In this document: positions 1-6,883 of the stretch, piece by piece
Layout of the letters: each line of letters begins with the position of its first letter
Position numbering within the stretch: position 1 is the stretch's first letter
From: Microbispora rosea
Lineage (GTDB): Bacteria > Actinomycetota > Actinomycetes > Streptosporangiales > Streptosporangiaceae
Reading direction: 5' to 3'
Length of the DNA: 64,000 nt
NCBI RefSeq assembly: GCF_900156315.1
Contig: NZ_FTNI01000006.1
Span: 62,001 to 126,000, forward strand
The notes under the pieces: model-generated
Seen by the model: only the letters and a program-made list of their open reading frames with translations
Told to the model about the DNA's origin: nothing
Database searches by the model: none
Made by a program: the position numbers and the translations under genes

Positions 1-144
1 ACCGGGCGCGCGCTGGCCGGGCCCGCGGAGGAGCCGGTCGAGCTCGGGCCGGGTGACTACATCGCCTATCCCGGCGACGCCCCCCACGTCTTCGAAGCCC
101 TCGAACCCGGCACCACCGCGGTCATCGTCATGGAGCACGTCTAG
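1..144 (+). CDS. C-terminal end of a cupin-domain protein (probably XRE-cupin regulator), 5' end outside window
   Basis: Frame 1 is open from the first base and ends at TAG 142-144, giving about 47 residues. The segment contains ELGPGDYIAYPGDAPHVFEAL followed by a short hydrophobic strand, the usual second half of a small cupin barrel with its Pro-Gly turn and a His in the metal/ligand position. In actinobacteria such a C-terminus is commonly joined to an N-terminal XRE helix-turn-helix, but that part is not in the window, so an enzyme or stand-alone cupin is also possible. The stop overlaps the stop of the convergent LtrA-like gene inside a CTAG palindrome. Confidence 0.6.
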   Translation, partial: TGRALAGPAEEPVELGPGDYIAYPGDAPHVFEALEPGTTAVIVMEHV

Positions 145-1295
145 GCCGCCTGCGGCTCCCCGCTGCGGACGACGGCCGCCCAGACGGCGACGCCCGCCGC
201 GGTCGCGGTGGCGCAGGCCGCGAGCGCCAGAGGCGGCACCAGCGGAGTGAGGGCCCCGAGGGCGGCGAAGACGAGCACCCCCGCGAGATGCGACCTCGGG
301 ACGCGCCCCCAGACGACCCGCTTGAACAGCGCGTGCCCGGTGAGGAAGAGCGCGGGGCCGCCCAGCACGGCGATCGCCGTTCCGGGCGCGGTGTGGCCCC
401 CCGGGTGGTGGATCACGAGTTCGTCGGCCACGGCCGACACGACGACGCCGGCGACCATCGGCAGGTGGAGGAAGGTGTAGGCCGAGCGGGCGAGCCGCCC
501 AGGGTCGTCCGCCGCGGCGATCACCCGGCTGCCCGCCTCGGCGCTGCTGCCGAAGTAGGTCCACCACAGGCCGACGCTCGCGCCGAACGCGGTGAGCAGG
601 GCCGCGCCGGCCACGGGCGACGGATGCGCGGCGAAGGTCGCCCCGGTGACCAGGATCGACTCGCCGAACGCGATGATCAGGAAGAGCTGGCAGCGCTCGG
701 CCAGGTGGGCGCCGTCGACCGACCAGTCCGTGGTCGACGACCTGCCGAGGCCCGGCGTGACGAATCCGACCCAGGGCGCCAGCAGGTCGGCCCCCACCGC
801 CGCCGCCCACAGCAGTTCCCTCGACAGGCCGTGCGTGAGACCGCCCGCGATCCAGAACGCCCCCGACAGCACCGCCCAGGCGAGCACGCGCGTCAGGTTG
901 CGCCGCAGTGGGCCCCGTGGCGCGGCGGCCACCGAGCACGCCGTACGGACGACCTGCACGGCCACGTACGCCGCGGCGAACATCAGGCCGTGCTCGCCGA
1001 AGGCCCGGGGGAGGGCCGCCGACATGATCAGGCTCGCCAGCATGACGGCGACCAGCACGATCCGCACCGAGGGACGGTCGGGGTCGAACCAGTTCGTGTG
1101 CCAGGCGGTGTAGATCCACGCCCACCAGACGGCGAGCAGCAGCAACAGGGTCTGCGCCGCGCCGCGCCACGACAGGTGGGCGAGCAGCAGATGGGAGAGC
1201 TGAGTGACCGCGAACACGTACACGAGGTCGAAGAACAGCTCGGTGAACGTGACCCGTTGCTCCCCGCCACGCCGGCGGAGCGTGCCCGTGTGCAT
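141..1295 (-). CDS. Low temperature requirement protein A (LtrA) family membrane protein
   Basis: A polytopic membrane protein of 384 residues. The N-terminal signature TFTELFFDLVYVFAVTQLSH is diagnostic of the LtrA family, and about ten hydrophobic segments follow. LtrA was named from a Listeria cold-growth mutant; its biochemical role is unknown. The ATG at 1295 places the signature about 15 residues from the N-terminus, as in relatives. A longer open frame to 1331 exists but adds only unconserved residues. The gene converges on the cupin gene with overlapping stops. Upstream lies a 319-nt gap shared with the divergent methyltransferase gene. Confidence 0.8.
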   Translation of the reverse strand: MHTGTLRRRGGEQRVTFTELFFDLVYVFAVTQLSHLLLAHLSWRGAAQTLLLLLAVWWAWIYTAWHTNWFDPDRPSVRIVLVAVMLASLIMSAALPRAFGEHGLMFAAAYVAVQVVRTACSVAAAPRGPLRRNLTRVLAWAVLSGAFWIAGGLTHGLSRELLWAAAVGADLLAPWVGFVTPGLGRSSTTDWSVDGAHLAERCQLFLIIAFGESILVTGATFAAHPSPVAGAALLTAFGASVGLWWTYFGSSAEAGSRVIAAADDPGRLARSAYTFLHLPMVAGVVVSAVADELVIHHPGGHTAPGTAIAVLGGPALFLTGHALFKRVVWGRVPRSHLAGVLVFAALGALTPLVPPLALAACATATAAGVAVWAAVVRSGEPQAA

Positions 1296-1614
1296 CGTCA
1301 CGGCGGCCCACGCTAGGGATCTTTGTGTCAAAAGGGAAGAAGATGGCTTGATATTGCTGCGGCCACGAGGCGGTCCTCGCCGCTGTAGAGGCGGGCGACG
1401 CCGCGCAGCGCGCCTCGCGGACCTCGTCGATCATGCGAGCCTCCCTGGTGCGGCATCTGGCATATCGGTAGGCCGACCACGTGATGTTGACAACGATCTT
1501 TGACACAATTGATGGCCGAAATGCCCATTTAGCGGCGCTATGTCTTGACTTGTTCGGGTGTAGTCCTCTATCTAGAAGAAGGCAAAAGACGGCTGATCTC
1601 TAACGGCGGCAACT
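1296..1614. other. Divergent intergenic region with a repeated TTTG-N3-CAAA-like motif
   Basis: About 320 nt separate the LtrA-like and methyltransferase start codons. No convincing gene is seen. Two related motifs face each other: GATCTTTGTGTCAAA at 1318-1332 and GATCTTTGACACAA at 1495-1508. The core of the first is an interrupted palindrome. The region is richer in A+T than its surroundings and has several TTGACA-like hexamers (1487-1492, 1500-1505, and TTGACT at 1545-1550), so promoters for both flanking genes probably lie here, but no clean -10 partner could be assigned. Confidence 0.35.
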
Positions 1615-2280
1615 ATGACAATCGAATCAGGACCGGACAATCCGCGTCAGGAGTACCGTGCCATCCAGGCCGAGGCGTTCAACCGCATCGGCGGCCGGTA
1701 TGACGAGGCCTTCCCGCACAAGGAAGGCCAGGTGGCCGCCGGTGAATGGATGATCAAGCAGCTCAAGCCGGGAGCACGCGTCCTCGACGTCGGCTGTGGC
1801 ACGGGGTCGCCCACGGCGCAGCAGTTCGCCGAGGCGGGCTGCGAGGTGGCCGGCATCGACATCTCCCCGGTCATGCTGGACCTGGCGCGCAAGAACGTGC
1901 CGACAGGGACCTTCCTCGAACGCGACGTGCTCGACCTCGACGACTCGCTCGGCGTTTTCGACGCCGTGACGGCCTTCTTCAGTCTGCTCATGCTGCCGCG
2001 GGCCGAAATCGAGCAGGCGCTGCGCAAAATCCACGCGGTGCTCGCCCCCGGTGGCCTGTTCTCGCTGAGCATGGTGGAAATCGACCTCGACGACGTGCCG
2101 TTCCAGTTTCTCGGCGCTCCCGTGCGGGTGACCGGATATCTGCGCGACGAGTTGCGCGAGGTCATCGAAGCCGCCGGATTCGGCGTGCTGTCGGAGAACC
2201 ACATTTCGTACGCTCCGGCGACCACGCAGGCGCCGCCGGAAATCCAGCTGTTCGTCAACTGCCGGCGTGACCGATTCTGA
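1615..2280 (+). CDS. Class I SAM-dependent methyltransferase
   Basis: A 221-residue Rossmann-fold methyltransferase. Motif I is VLDVGCGTGSPTAQ (about residues 57-70), followed by the acidic end of strand beta-2 in VAGIDISP and a motif similar to post-I in ERDVLDLD. It has no membrane segment or second domain, so it is probably a cytosolic small-molecule methyltransferase; the substrate cannot be read from the sequence. The ATG is preceded by a purine stretch around 1605. The gene runs 12 nt ahead of the PP2C phosphatase gene on the same strand, so the two may be cotranscribed. UbiE-like and antibiotic methyltransferases are alternatives. Confidence 0.75.
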   Translation: MTIESGPDNPRQEYRAIQAEAFNRIGGRYDEAFPHKEGQVAAGEWMIKQLKPGARVLDVGCGTGSPTAQQFAEAGCEVAGIDISPVMLDLARKNVPTGTFLERDVLDLDDSLGVFDAVTAFFSLLMLPRAEIEQALRKIHAVLAPGGLFSLSMVEIDLDDVPFQFLGAPVRVTGYLRDELREVIEAAGFGVLSENHISYAPATTQAPPEIQLFVNCRRDRF

Positions 2281-2292
2281 GCGGCCACACCC

Positions 2293-3759
2293 GTGTCGGG
2301 AGGCGGGGATCCGTTCTCAGTGCTGAGTCACGTCAGCGGGGTCGTCCGGGCCATGGGCGAGAGCCGGGGCCCGGAGGAGGCGACGAGGGTCCTCTGCGAG
2401 GCGGTGGTGCCGGAGCTGGCCGACGCGGCCGCGGTCTACGTGGACGGGGCCGTCCGGCACCGGGTCGATCCCGGCGGGCGGCTGCCGCCGCGCTGGGACG
2501 GCGACGGGATCGCTGAGGCGGCCCTGCTCGACGGGCGCCTGCTCGCCGCGCCCCTCAGGGCGTACGGCGAGCCCGTCGGCTGCGCGCTGCTGGCGCGGGA
2601 CGCACGGCGGCCGCCCTTCGAGGAGGCCCACGTGCTCGCCGTGGGGCAGCTCGCCGTGCCCGCCGCGCTCGCGATCCACCACGGGCGCAAGGACCGGCGG
2701 CAGGACGAGACCCTGGAGACCCTCCAGCGCGGCATGCGGCCGGGCGACCCGCCCGCCCTGCCCGGGCTGGAGATCGCCTACCGCTACAAGCCCGCCGCCG
2801 AGCGGGTGGGCGGCGACTGGTACGACGTCATCCCACTGCCGGGCAGCAGGGTGGCCCTGGTCGTCGGCGACGTGATGGGACACGGCCTGGCCGCCGCGGC
2901 CGTGATGGGCCAGCTCCGCACGGCCGTGCAGACCCTGGCCTCGCTCGACCTGCCGGCCGAGCAGGTGCTCCACTCGCTCGACGAGATGGCCCAGCGGCTG
3001 GCCGCGCAGACGCTGACCACGTGCGTCTACTGCGTCTACGACCCGGTGCTGCGCAGGTGCACGATCGCGAGCGCCGGGCACCTGCCGCCCATCCTGCTCG
3101 GACCGGACGGCAAGGCGGAGGTGCTGTCGCCGCCCCGGTGCCCGCCGATCGGGCTGGGCCGCACGCCGTTCGAGACGATGGAGATCGCGGCGGAGGACGG
3201 CAGCATGCTCGTCCTCTACACCGACGGGCTCGTGGAGGAGCGCGGGCAGGACATCGGGGTCAGCGTTGAGTCGCTGCGCCGCAGGCTCGCGAACGGCACC
3301 TCGATCGAGGCGCTGAGCGACGAGGTGCTGTCGTCGGAGACGACCGACGACGTCACCGTGCTGGCCATCCGGTTCCGCGGCATCCCCAGCGAGCACGTCG
3401 CCCAGTGGCTCCTGGAGCCCCAGCCGACGGCGCCCGGCCGCGTACGCGGCCTGGTACGCCGGACGCTCGGCCCGTGGGGTCTCACGCCCATGATCCCGGT
3501 GGCCGAGCTGCTCGCCGGAGAGCTCGTCACCAACGCCGTGCAGCACACCCAGCGGCCCATCACCCTCAGGCTGCTGCGCACCGACCACCTGCTGTGCGAG
3601 GTCAGCGACGACGACCACCGGCTGCCGGTGGTGCGCGAGCCCGGCCCGCTCGACGAGGACGGCAGGGGGCTCTACCTGGTCAACCAGCTCGCCGAGCACT
3701 GGGGGACCAGCCGGGTCGCCGGGGGCAAGACCGTCTGGTTCTCGCTGCCCATCCCCTGA
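2293..3759 (+). CDS. PP2C-type SpoIIE phosphatase with N-terminal GAF-like and C-terminal HATPase (anti-sigma kinase) domains
   Basis: A 488-residue GTG-start protein. Residues about 8-130 look like a GAF sensor. Residues about 158-365 form a SpoIIE/RsbU phosphatase with metal-binding motifs GGDWYD (173-178) and GDVMGHG (192-198) and a later YTDGLVEE. Residues about 385-485 carry a HATPase_c_2 domain with ELVTNAVQH (N box) and DGRGLYLV. Phosphatase and kinase of the partner-switching type are thus fused in one chain, a layout common in actinomycetes. The expected role is to set the phosphorylation of a STAS anti-anti-sigma partner. No STAS protein or sigma factor is encoded in the window. The 3' end overlaps the convergent GlxA-type gene by 88 nt. 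Confidence 0.85.
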   Translation: MSGGGDPFSVLSHVSGVVRAMGESRGPEEATRVLCEAVVPELADAAAVYVDGAVRHRVDPGGRLPPRWDGDGIAEAALLDGRLLAAPLRAYGEPVGCALLARDARRPPFEEAHVLAVGQLAVPAALAIHHGRKDRRQDETLETLQRGMRPGDPPALPGLEIAYRYKPAAERVGGDWYDVIPLPGSRVALVVGDVMGHGLAAAAVMGQLRTAVQTLASLDLPAEQVLHSLDEMAQRLAAQTLTTCVYCVYDPVLRRCTIASAGHLPPILLGPDGKAEVLSPPRCPPIGLGRTPFETMEIAAEDGSMLVLYTDGLVEERGQDIGVSVESLRRRLANGTSIEALSDEVLSSETTDDVTVLAIRFRGIPSEHVAQWLLEPQPTAPGRVRGLVRRTLGPWGLTPMIPVAELLAGELVTNAVQHTQRPITLRLLRTDHLLCEVSDDDHRLPVVREPGPLDEDGRGLYLVNQLAEHWGTSRVAGGKTVWFSLPIP

Positions 3760-4724
3760 CGCCGGAACGCCTTCCGGTACGCCGACGGCGACGTACGCAT
3801 CGAACGGCCGAAATGGTGGCGGAACGTCACCGGGCTCTCGAAGCCGACGGCGGCTGCCACCTCCTCCACAGGAGCCGCCGTCGTCTCCAGGAGCGGCAGG
3901 CTGGCGGCGATCCGCTGCGCGATCACCCACCGCAGCGGGCTCGTCCCGGTGCGGCGGCCGAAGTGCCGGATGAAGCCGCGCTCGGACATCCCGGCGACCC
4001 GGGCCAGCGCGGCGACCGTGACCGGGCGGGTGAGATCGGTCAGCACCCACTCCATCGCCCGGCCCACCGGATCGCCGGCCTCCACCTCCGCGACCGGCGC
4101 CTCGACGAACTGCGCCTGCCCGCCCTCCCGGTGCGGCGGCACCACCAGCCTGCGGGCCACCGCGTTGGCCACGCTCGGCCCGTGGTCACGCCGCACCAGA
4201 TGGACGAGCAGGTCGAGGCCCGCCGCGCTGCCCGCGCTGGTCAGCACGTCGCCCTCGTCCACGTACAGCACCCCGGGATCCACCCGGACCTCGGGATGAC
4301 GCCGCTGGAGCAGGGCGGCGTACCGCCAGTGGGTGGTCGCGGCCCGCCCATCGAGCAGCCCGGCGGCGGCGAGGGCGAAGGCGCCCGAGCAGATCGACAC
4401 GATCCGGGCCCCGCCGTCATGGGCCCGGCGCAGGGCGGCCGTGAGGGCGGGGGAGATCTCCGCTCGCACGTCCGGGACGCCGGGCACGATCACGGTCCGC
4501 GCCCCGGCGAAGACGTCGAGCCCGTGCGCCGCCTCGATCGTGAACCCGCCGACCGCTCGCAGCGGGCCGGGTCTTTCCGCGCACACGGCGAGCTCGTACC
4601 ACGGGACGTCCAGTTCCGGGCGGGGCAGCCCGAAGACCTCGACGACGCAGCCCAGTTCGAAGGGACTCATGCCGTCGAAGGCCAGCACCGACACGGTGCG
4701 GCTCCGGTCGGGGCGCGGGAGCAT
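3672..4724 (-). CDS. GlxA-family transcriptional regulator (DJ-1/PfpI plus AraC HTH), copy 1
   Basis: A 350-residue regulator. The N-terminal DJ-1/PfpI-like domain (about 10-180) contains SICSGAFALAAAGLLDGRAA with the nucleophile-elbow cysteine, then THWRY. The C-terminal AraC domain (about 220-320) has two helix-turn-helix units, TVAALARVAGMSERGFIRHF and VEEVAAAVGFESPVTFRHHF. The last 30 residues run into the opposite-strand phosphatase gene, and this tail looks unconserved. It is divergent from the rhodanese gene with 72 nt between starts, so that gene is a likely target. It belongs with two further GlxA-like genes at 7912-8874 and 48965-49954. Confidence 0.85.
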   Translation of the reverse strand: MLPRPDRSRTVSVLAFDGMSPFELGCVVEVFGLPRPELDVPWYELAVCAERPGPLRAVGGFTIEAAHGLDVFAGARTVIVPGVPDVRAEISPALTAALRRAHDGGARIVSICSGAFALAAAGLLDGRAATTHWRYAALLQRRHPEVRVDPGVLYVDEGDVLTSAGSAAGLDLLVHLVRRDHGPSVANAVARRLVVPPHREGGQAQFVEAPVAEVEAGDPVGRAMEWVLTDLTRPVTVAALARVAGMSERGFIRHFGRRTGTSPLRWVIAQRIAASLPLLETTAAPVEEVAAAVGFESPVTFRHHFGRSMRTSPSAYRKAFRRQGMGSENQTVLPPATRLVPQCSASWLTR

Positions 4725-4796
4725 GGCGGGATATTAGCGATAACGGGCGTTCATGCCTCTTCTGGGGTGGCAGGGCGACCGGGCACCCTGGTCGGC

Positions 4797-5252
4797 ATGT
4801 CCGTCGTAACGCACACGCCCGCGGCCGAGCCGGCCGCCGCCGTCGCCCATTTCTCCGCCCGCCTTGCTTTCGAGACCGACGTGTCCGACGTACGCGCCGA
4901 CCTGCTCTCCGGGGACCCGACGATCGTCGTGGTCGACTCCCGCAGCGGGGAGAGCTGGCGGCAGGGCCACATCGAGGGGGCCGTCCATCTGCCCACGGCT
5001 GAGATCGCCGCCCGGGCGCCCGCGCTGATCTCCCGTGACGTGACCGTGGTCACCTACTGCTGGGGGCCGGGCTGCAACGGCGCGACCCGCGCGGCGCTGG
5101 AGTTCGCCCGGCTGGGTTATCGGGTCAAGGAGATGATCGGCGGGTTCGAGTACTGGGTGCGTGAGGGCTTCCCGGTTCTGGAGCCCTCCGGAGTGCGCAC
5201 CCGGCCGGCCGATCCGCTCACCGCTCCCGCGGGAGCCGCCTGCGCCTGCTGA
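4797..5252 (+). CDS. Rhodanese-domain protein
   Basis: A single rhodanese module of 151 residues. VVVDSRSGESWRQGHIEGAVH is the N-terminal CH2A-like motif and TYCWGPGCNGATRAA the active-site loop, with Cys about residue 84 and a second Cys four residues later. A Cys-X-Cys tail (ACAC) ends the protein. Such proteins move sulfane sulfur or sense reactive sulfur; relatives beside GlxA regulators are common in actinobacteria. The ATG at 4797 follows a GGTCGGC stretch and is the first start that keeps the fold without antisense-derived sequence. The divergent GlxA regulator is the probable controller. Confidence 0.8.
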   Translation: MSVVTHTPAAEPAAAVAHFSARLAFETDVSDVRADLLSGDPTIVVVDSRSGESWRQGHIEGAVHLPTAEIAARAPALISRDVTVVTYCWGPGCNGATRAALEFARLGYRVKEMIGGFEYWVREGFPVLEPSGVRTRPADPLTAPAGAACAC

Positions 5253-5263
5253 GACCTTCTCGG

Positions 5264-5294
5264 TTACACCCACACCGCGGAAGTCCTATACACT
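5264..5294 (+). promoter_or_regulatory. Probable promoter of tRNA-Ala
   Basis: TTACAC at 5264-5269 and TATACA at 5287-5292 are 17 nt apart; the overlapping TACACT (5289-5294) fits the actinobacterial TANNNT box. Transcription would begin near 5300, leaving a roughly 20-nt 5' leader before the mature tRNA end. Confidence 0.5.
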
Positions 5295-5323
5295 GGCGAG
5301 GCATCGCCGACGCGGTGTGGCAA

Positions 5324-5396
5324 GGGGCTATAGCGCAGCTGGTAGCGCACTTCCATGGCATGGAAGGGGTCTGGGGTTCGAATCCCCATAGCTCCA
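5324..5396 (+). tRNA. tRNA-Ala (anticodon GGC)
   Basis: A 73-nt cloverleaf. The acceptor stem pairs GGGGCTA with TAGCTCC followed by discriminator A. The anticodon stem CTTCC/GGAAG encloses the loop ATGGCAT with anticodon GGC, reading GCC alanine codons. The T arm contains GGTTCGAATCC. The 3' CCA is not encoded. GCC is expected to be a heavily used Ala codon in this GC-rich genome. Confidence 0.95.
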
Positions 5397-5413
5397 CAAT
5401 GACCGAACCATCC

Positions 5414-5447
5414 CGAGAGCCGTCCTCCGTCCGGAGGGCGGCTCTCG
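5414..5447 (+). terminator. Hairpin terminator behind tRNA-Ala
   Basis: A 15-bp stem (5414-5428 with 5433-5447, one G-U pair) closed by a 4-nt loop starts 18 nt after the tRNA. No T-run follows, as is usual in high-GC actinobacteria. Because it precedes ATG 5456, it argues against the earlier in-frame ATG at 5399 as the start of the next gene. Confidence 0.7.
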
Positions 5448-5455
5448 GCGTTCTG

Positions 5456-5944
5456 ATGGACGCCGAAACGGTCTGCGGCATCTACGGCCATCTCGCCGAA
5501 CGTGGAGTGCGGATCTGGATCGACGGCGGCTGGTGCGTCGACGCTCTCCTCGGGAGGCAGACGAGAGAGCACCCGGACCTCGACGTGGCGGTCGACCACG
5601 AGGACGAAGCGGAGTTCGCCGCACTCATGCGGGGTCTCGGATACGCGAAGAGGCGCGACGGCGACGACGCCGCGTGGAACTACGTCCTGACCGACGGCCG
5701 AGGCCGCAGCGTCGACGTGCACGTCTTCGAATACGACGAATCCGGAAAGAACGTCTACGGGATCGCGTACCCCTACGGCTCGCTCACCGGACAGGGCACG
5801 ATCAACGGCCGGGCCGTGGACTGCGTCGCCCCGCAGTGGATGTTCACCTTCAAGACGGCGTACACGCCCCAGGACAAGGATCGCGAGGACGTCCACGCGC
5901 TGGGGGAGAAGTTCGGCTTCGAGATACCGCCGACCCATCGCTGA
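5456..5944 (+). CDS. LinA/ANT-like nucleotidyltransferase (putative lincosamide or aminoglycoside nucleotidyltransferase)
   Basis: A 162-residue nucleotidyltransferase-fold protein. GGWCVDALLGRQTREHPDLD is the signature shared by LinA-type lincosamide nucleotidylyltransferases and related antibiotic-modifying enzymes; the DLD is the metal-binding pair. The C-terminal part contains FKTAYTPQDKDREDVHAL, also typical. Expected chemistry is NMP transfer from NTP to a hydroxyl of a small molecule. Proof of antibiotic modification is lacking, and housekeeping paralogs exist. The start at 5456 is chosen because the tRNA hairpin ends at 5447; a longer form from 5399 is open. The stop abuts the stop of the truncated HAD gene on the other strand. 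Confidence 0.65.
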   Translation: MDAETVCGIYGHLAERGVRIWIDGGWCVDALLGRQTREHPDLDVAVDHEDEAEFAALMRGLGYAKRRDGDDAAWNYVLTDGRGRSVDVHVFEYDESGKNVYGIAYPYGSLTGQGTINGRAVDCVAPQWMFTFKTAYTPQDKDREDVHALGEKFGFEIPPTHR

Positions 5945-6211
5945 TCACCGGCTCGTGAGGCGCAGGGTGAGCTCACGGAGGTCCGCGGCGGCCATGGACG
6001 GCGCTTCGTCGTGGGTCCATTCGAGGCGGTCGCGATTGATCCAGACGGTGTCCAATCCGGCCCTTTGAGCGGCGACGACGTCCTCGACGGGGTCGTCGCC
6101 CACGTGCAGGACGTCGCATGCCTCAAGCCGCATCCGCTCCAGCCTGACGTGGTAGATCTGCGGATCCGGCTTGTGGAAGTCGAAGGACAGAGCCCGATAG
6201 GTGCCGGCCAT
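5945..6211 (-). pseudogene. C-terminal fragment of a HAD-family hydrolase
   Basis: The frame encodes the C-terminal third of a HAD hydrolase: KPDPQIY (motif III lysine region) and HVGDDPVEDVVAAQRAG (motif IV Asp pair). The N-terminal nucleophile motif DxDxT and motif II are absent. Upstream sequence in the same frame is arginine- and proline-rich and not HAD-like. Translation from ATG 6211 would give 88 residues that lack catalysis. It is most likely a 5'-truncated remnant; expression as a small protein cannot be excluded. It converges with the nucleotidyltransferase gene. Confidence 0.65.
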
Positions 6212-6282
6212 GCTCGCTCCCCTCCCCCGGACGCCGACTCTCCCGGACGCCGACGCGGAGGGCCGATCGACCATCCGGCGGT

Positions 6283-6765
6283 TCAGGCCGCCCTGCCTCC
6301 GTCGTCCGGCCGGTGAGTGGCTGTGCGTACGAGGGTGACCGCGTCCAGCGGGACGGCGCGCCCCTCGGGGTCGGTGAACGACACCTCCAGTCGCGCCCCG
6401 GTCCGCCGATCGCGGCGTTCGACCGTCGGTCCCGCGAGCCGGGGCGCGTGGCGGTCCCCCCACTGCTGCAGCGCTCCGAGGATCACGAGCGCGTCGCGGC
6501 CCGAGTCGGTCAGGTGGTACTCGTACCGGGTGCGGGCCCCGGTGTCGCGGTAGGGCCGCTTCTCGACGACGCCCGCACCGGCGAGCGTCGCCAGCCGGGT
6601 GGTCAGCAGATTCGTGGCGATCCCCAGGCGCTGCTGGATGTCGGCGAAACGGACGACTCCCGCGTGCAGCTCCCGCAGTATCAGCGGCGTCCACCGCTCT
6701 CCGAGCAGGGTCACGGTCCGCTCGATGGAGCACGTCATCGAGTCGGGGAGTTCGGTGGTCGTCAT
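6283..6765 (-). CDS. HxlR-family winged-helix transcriptional regulator
   Basis: A 160-residue regulator. CSIERTVTLLGERWTPLILR (from about residue 12) is the HxlR N-terminal helix with its conserved Cys and the WT-x-LILREL segment; RFADIQQRLGIATNLLTTRL is the recognition HTH, and the wing follows as KRPYRDTGARTRYEYHLT. The C-terminal extension (about 50 residues) is longer than in minimal HxlR proteins. Starting at ATG 6765 places this signature at the N-terminus. It is divergent from the SDR gene, and a 23-bp dyad in the shared 118-nt gap is the probable operator for both genes. Many HxlR proteins respond to electrophiles or quinones through the Cys. Confidence 0.85.
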   Translation of the reverse strand: MTTTELPDSMTCSIERTVTLLGERWTPLILRELHAGVVRFADIQQRLGIATNLLTTRLATLAGAGVVEKRPYRDTGARTRYEYHLTDSGRDALVILGALQQWGDRHAPRLAGPTVERRDRRTGARLEVSFTDPEGRAVPLDAVTLVRTATHRPDDGGRAA

Positions 6766-6816
6766 CGCACGCCTCGCTCGCTGGTCGCCGGTGGCATCCA
6801 GGCTAGCCCGAAGAAG

Positions 6817-6851
6817 CTGACTTGCAATTTTAAAGTCAGGCCCTCTAGTGT
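6817..6851 (+). promoter_or_regulatory. SDR promoter overlapped by HxlR-type operator dyad
   Basis: CTGACTT (6817-6823) and AAGTCAG (6833-6839) form a perfect 7-bp inverted repeat with a 9-nt A/T-rich spacer. The SDR promoter fits TTGCAA (6823-6828), a 17-nt spacer and TAGTGT (6846-6851). The dyad covers the -35 box, so binding would repress the SDR gene, and it lies near the start of the divergent regulator gene as well. Confidence 0.6.
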
Positions 6852-6883
6852 GGACGCGAAGTCGTCGAGGGATGGAGACAGCA

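Noticed and set aside
1328..1528. Possible 66-residue gene on the minus strand in the LtrA/methyltransferase gap
   Set aside because: No start context, no recognised motif, and it overlaps the putative regulatory motifs.
3405..4796. Long plus-strand open frame running through the GlxA-type gene into the rhodanese gene
   Set aside because: Residues before ATG 4797 are antisense to the clear GlxA/AraC gene, His/Arg-rich and without any domain.
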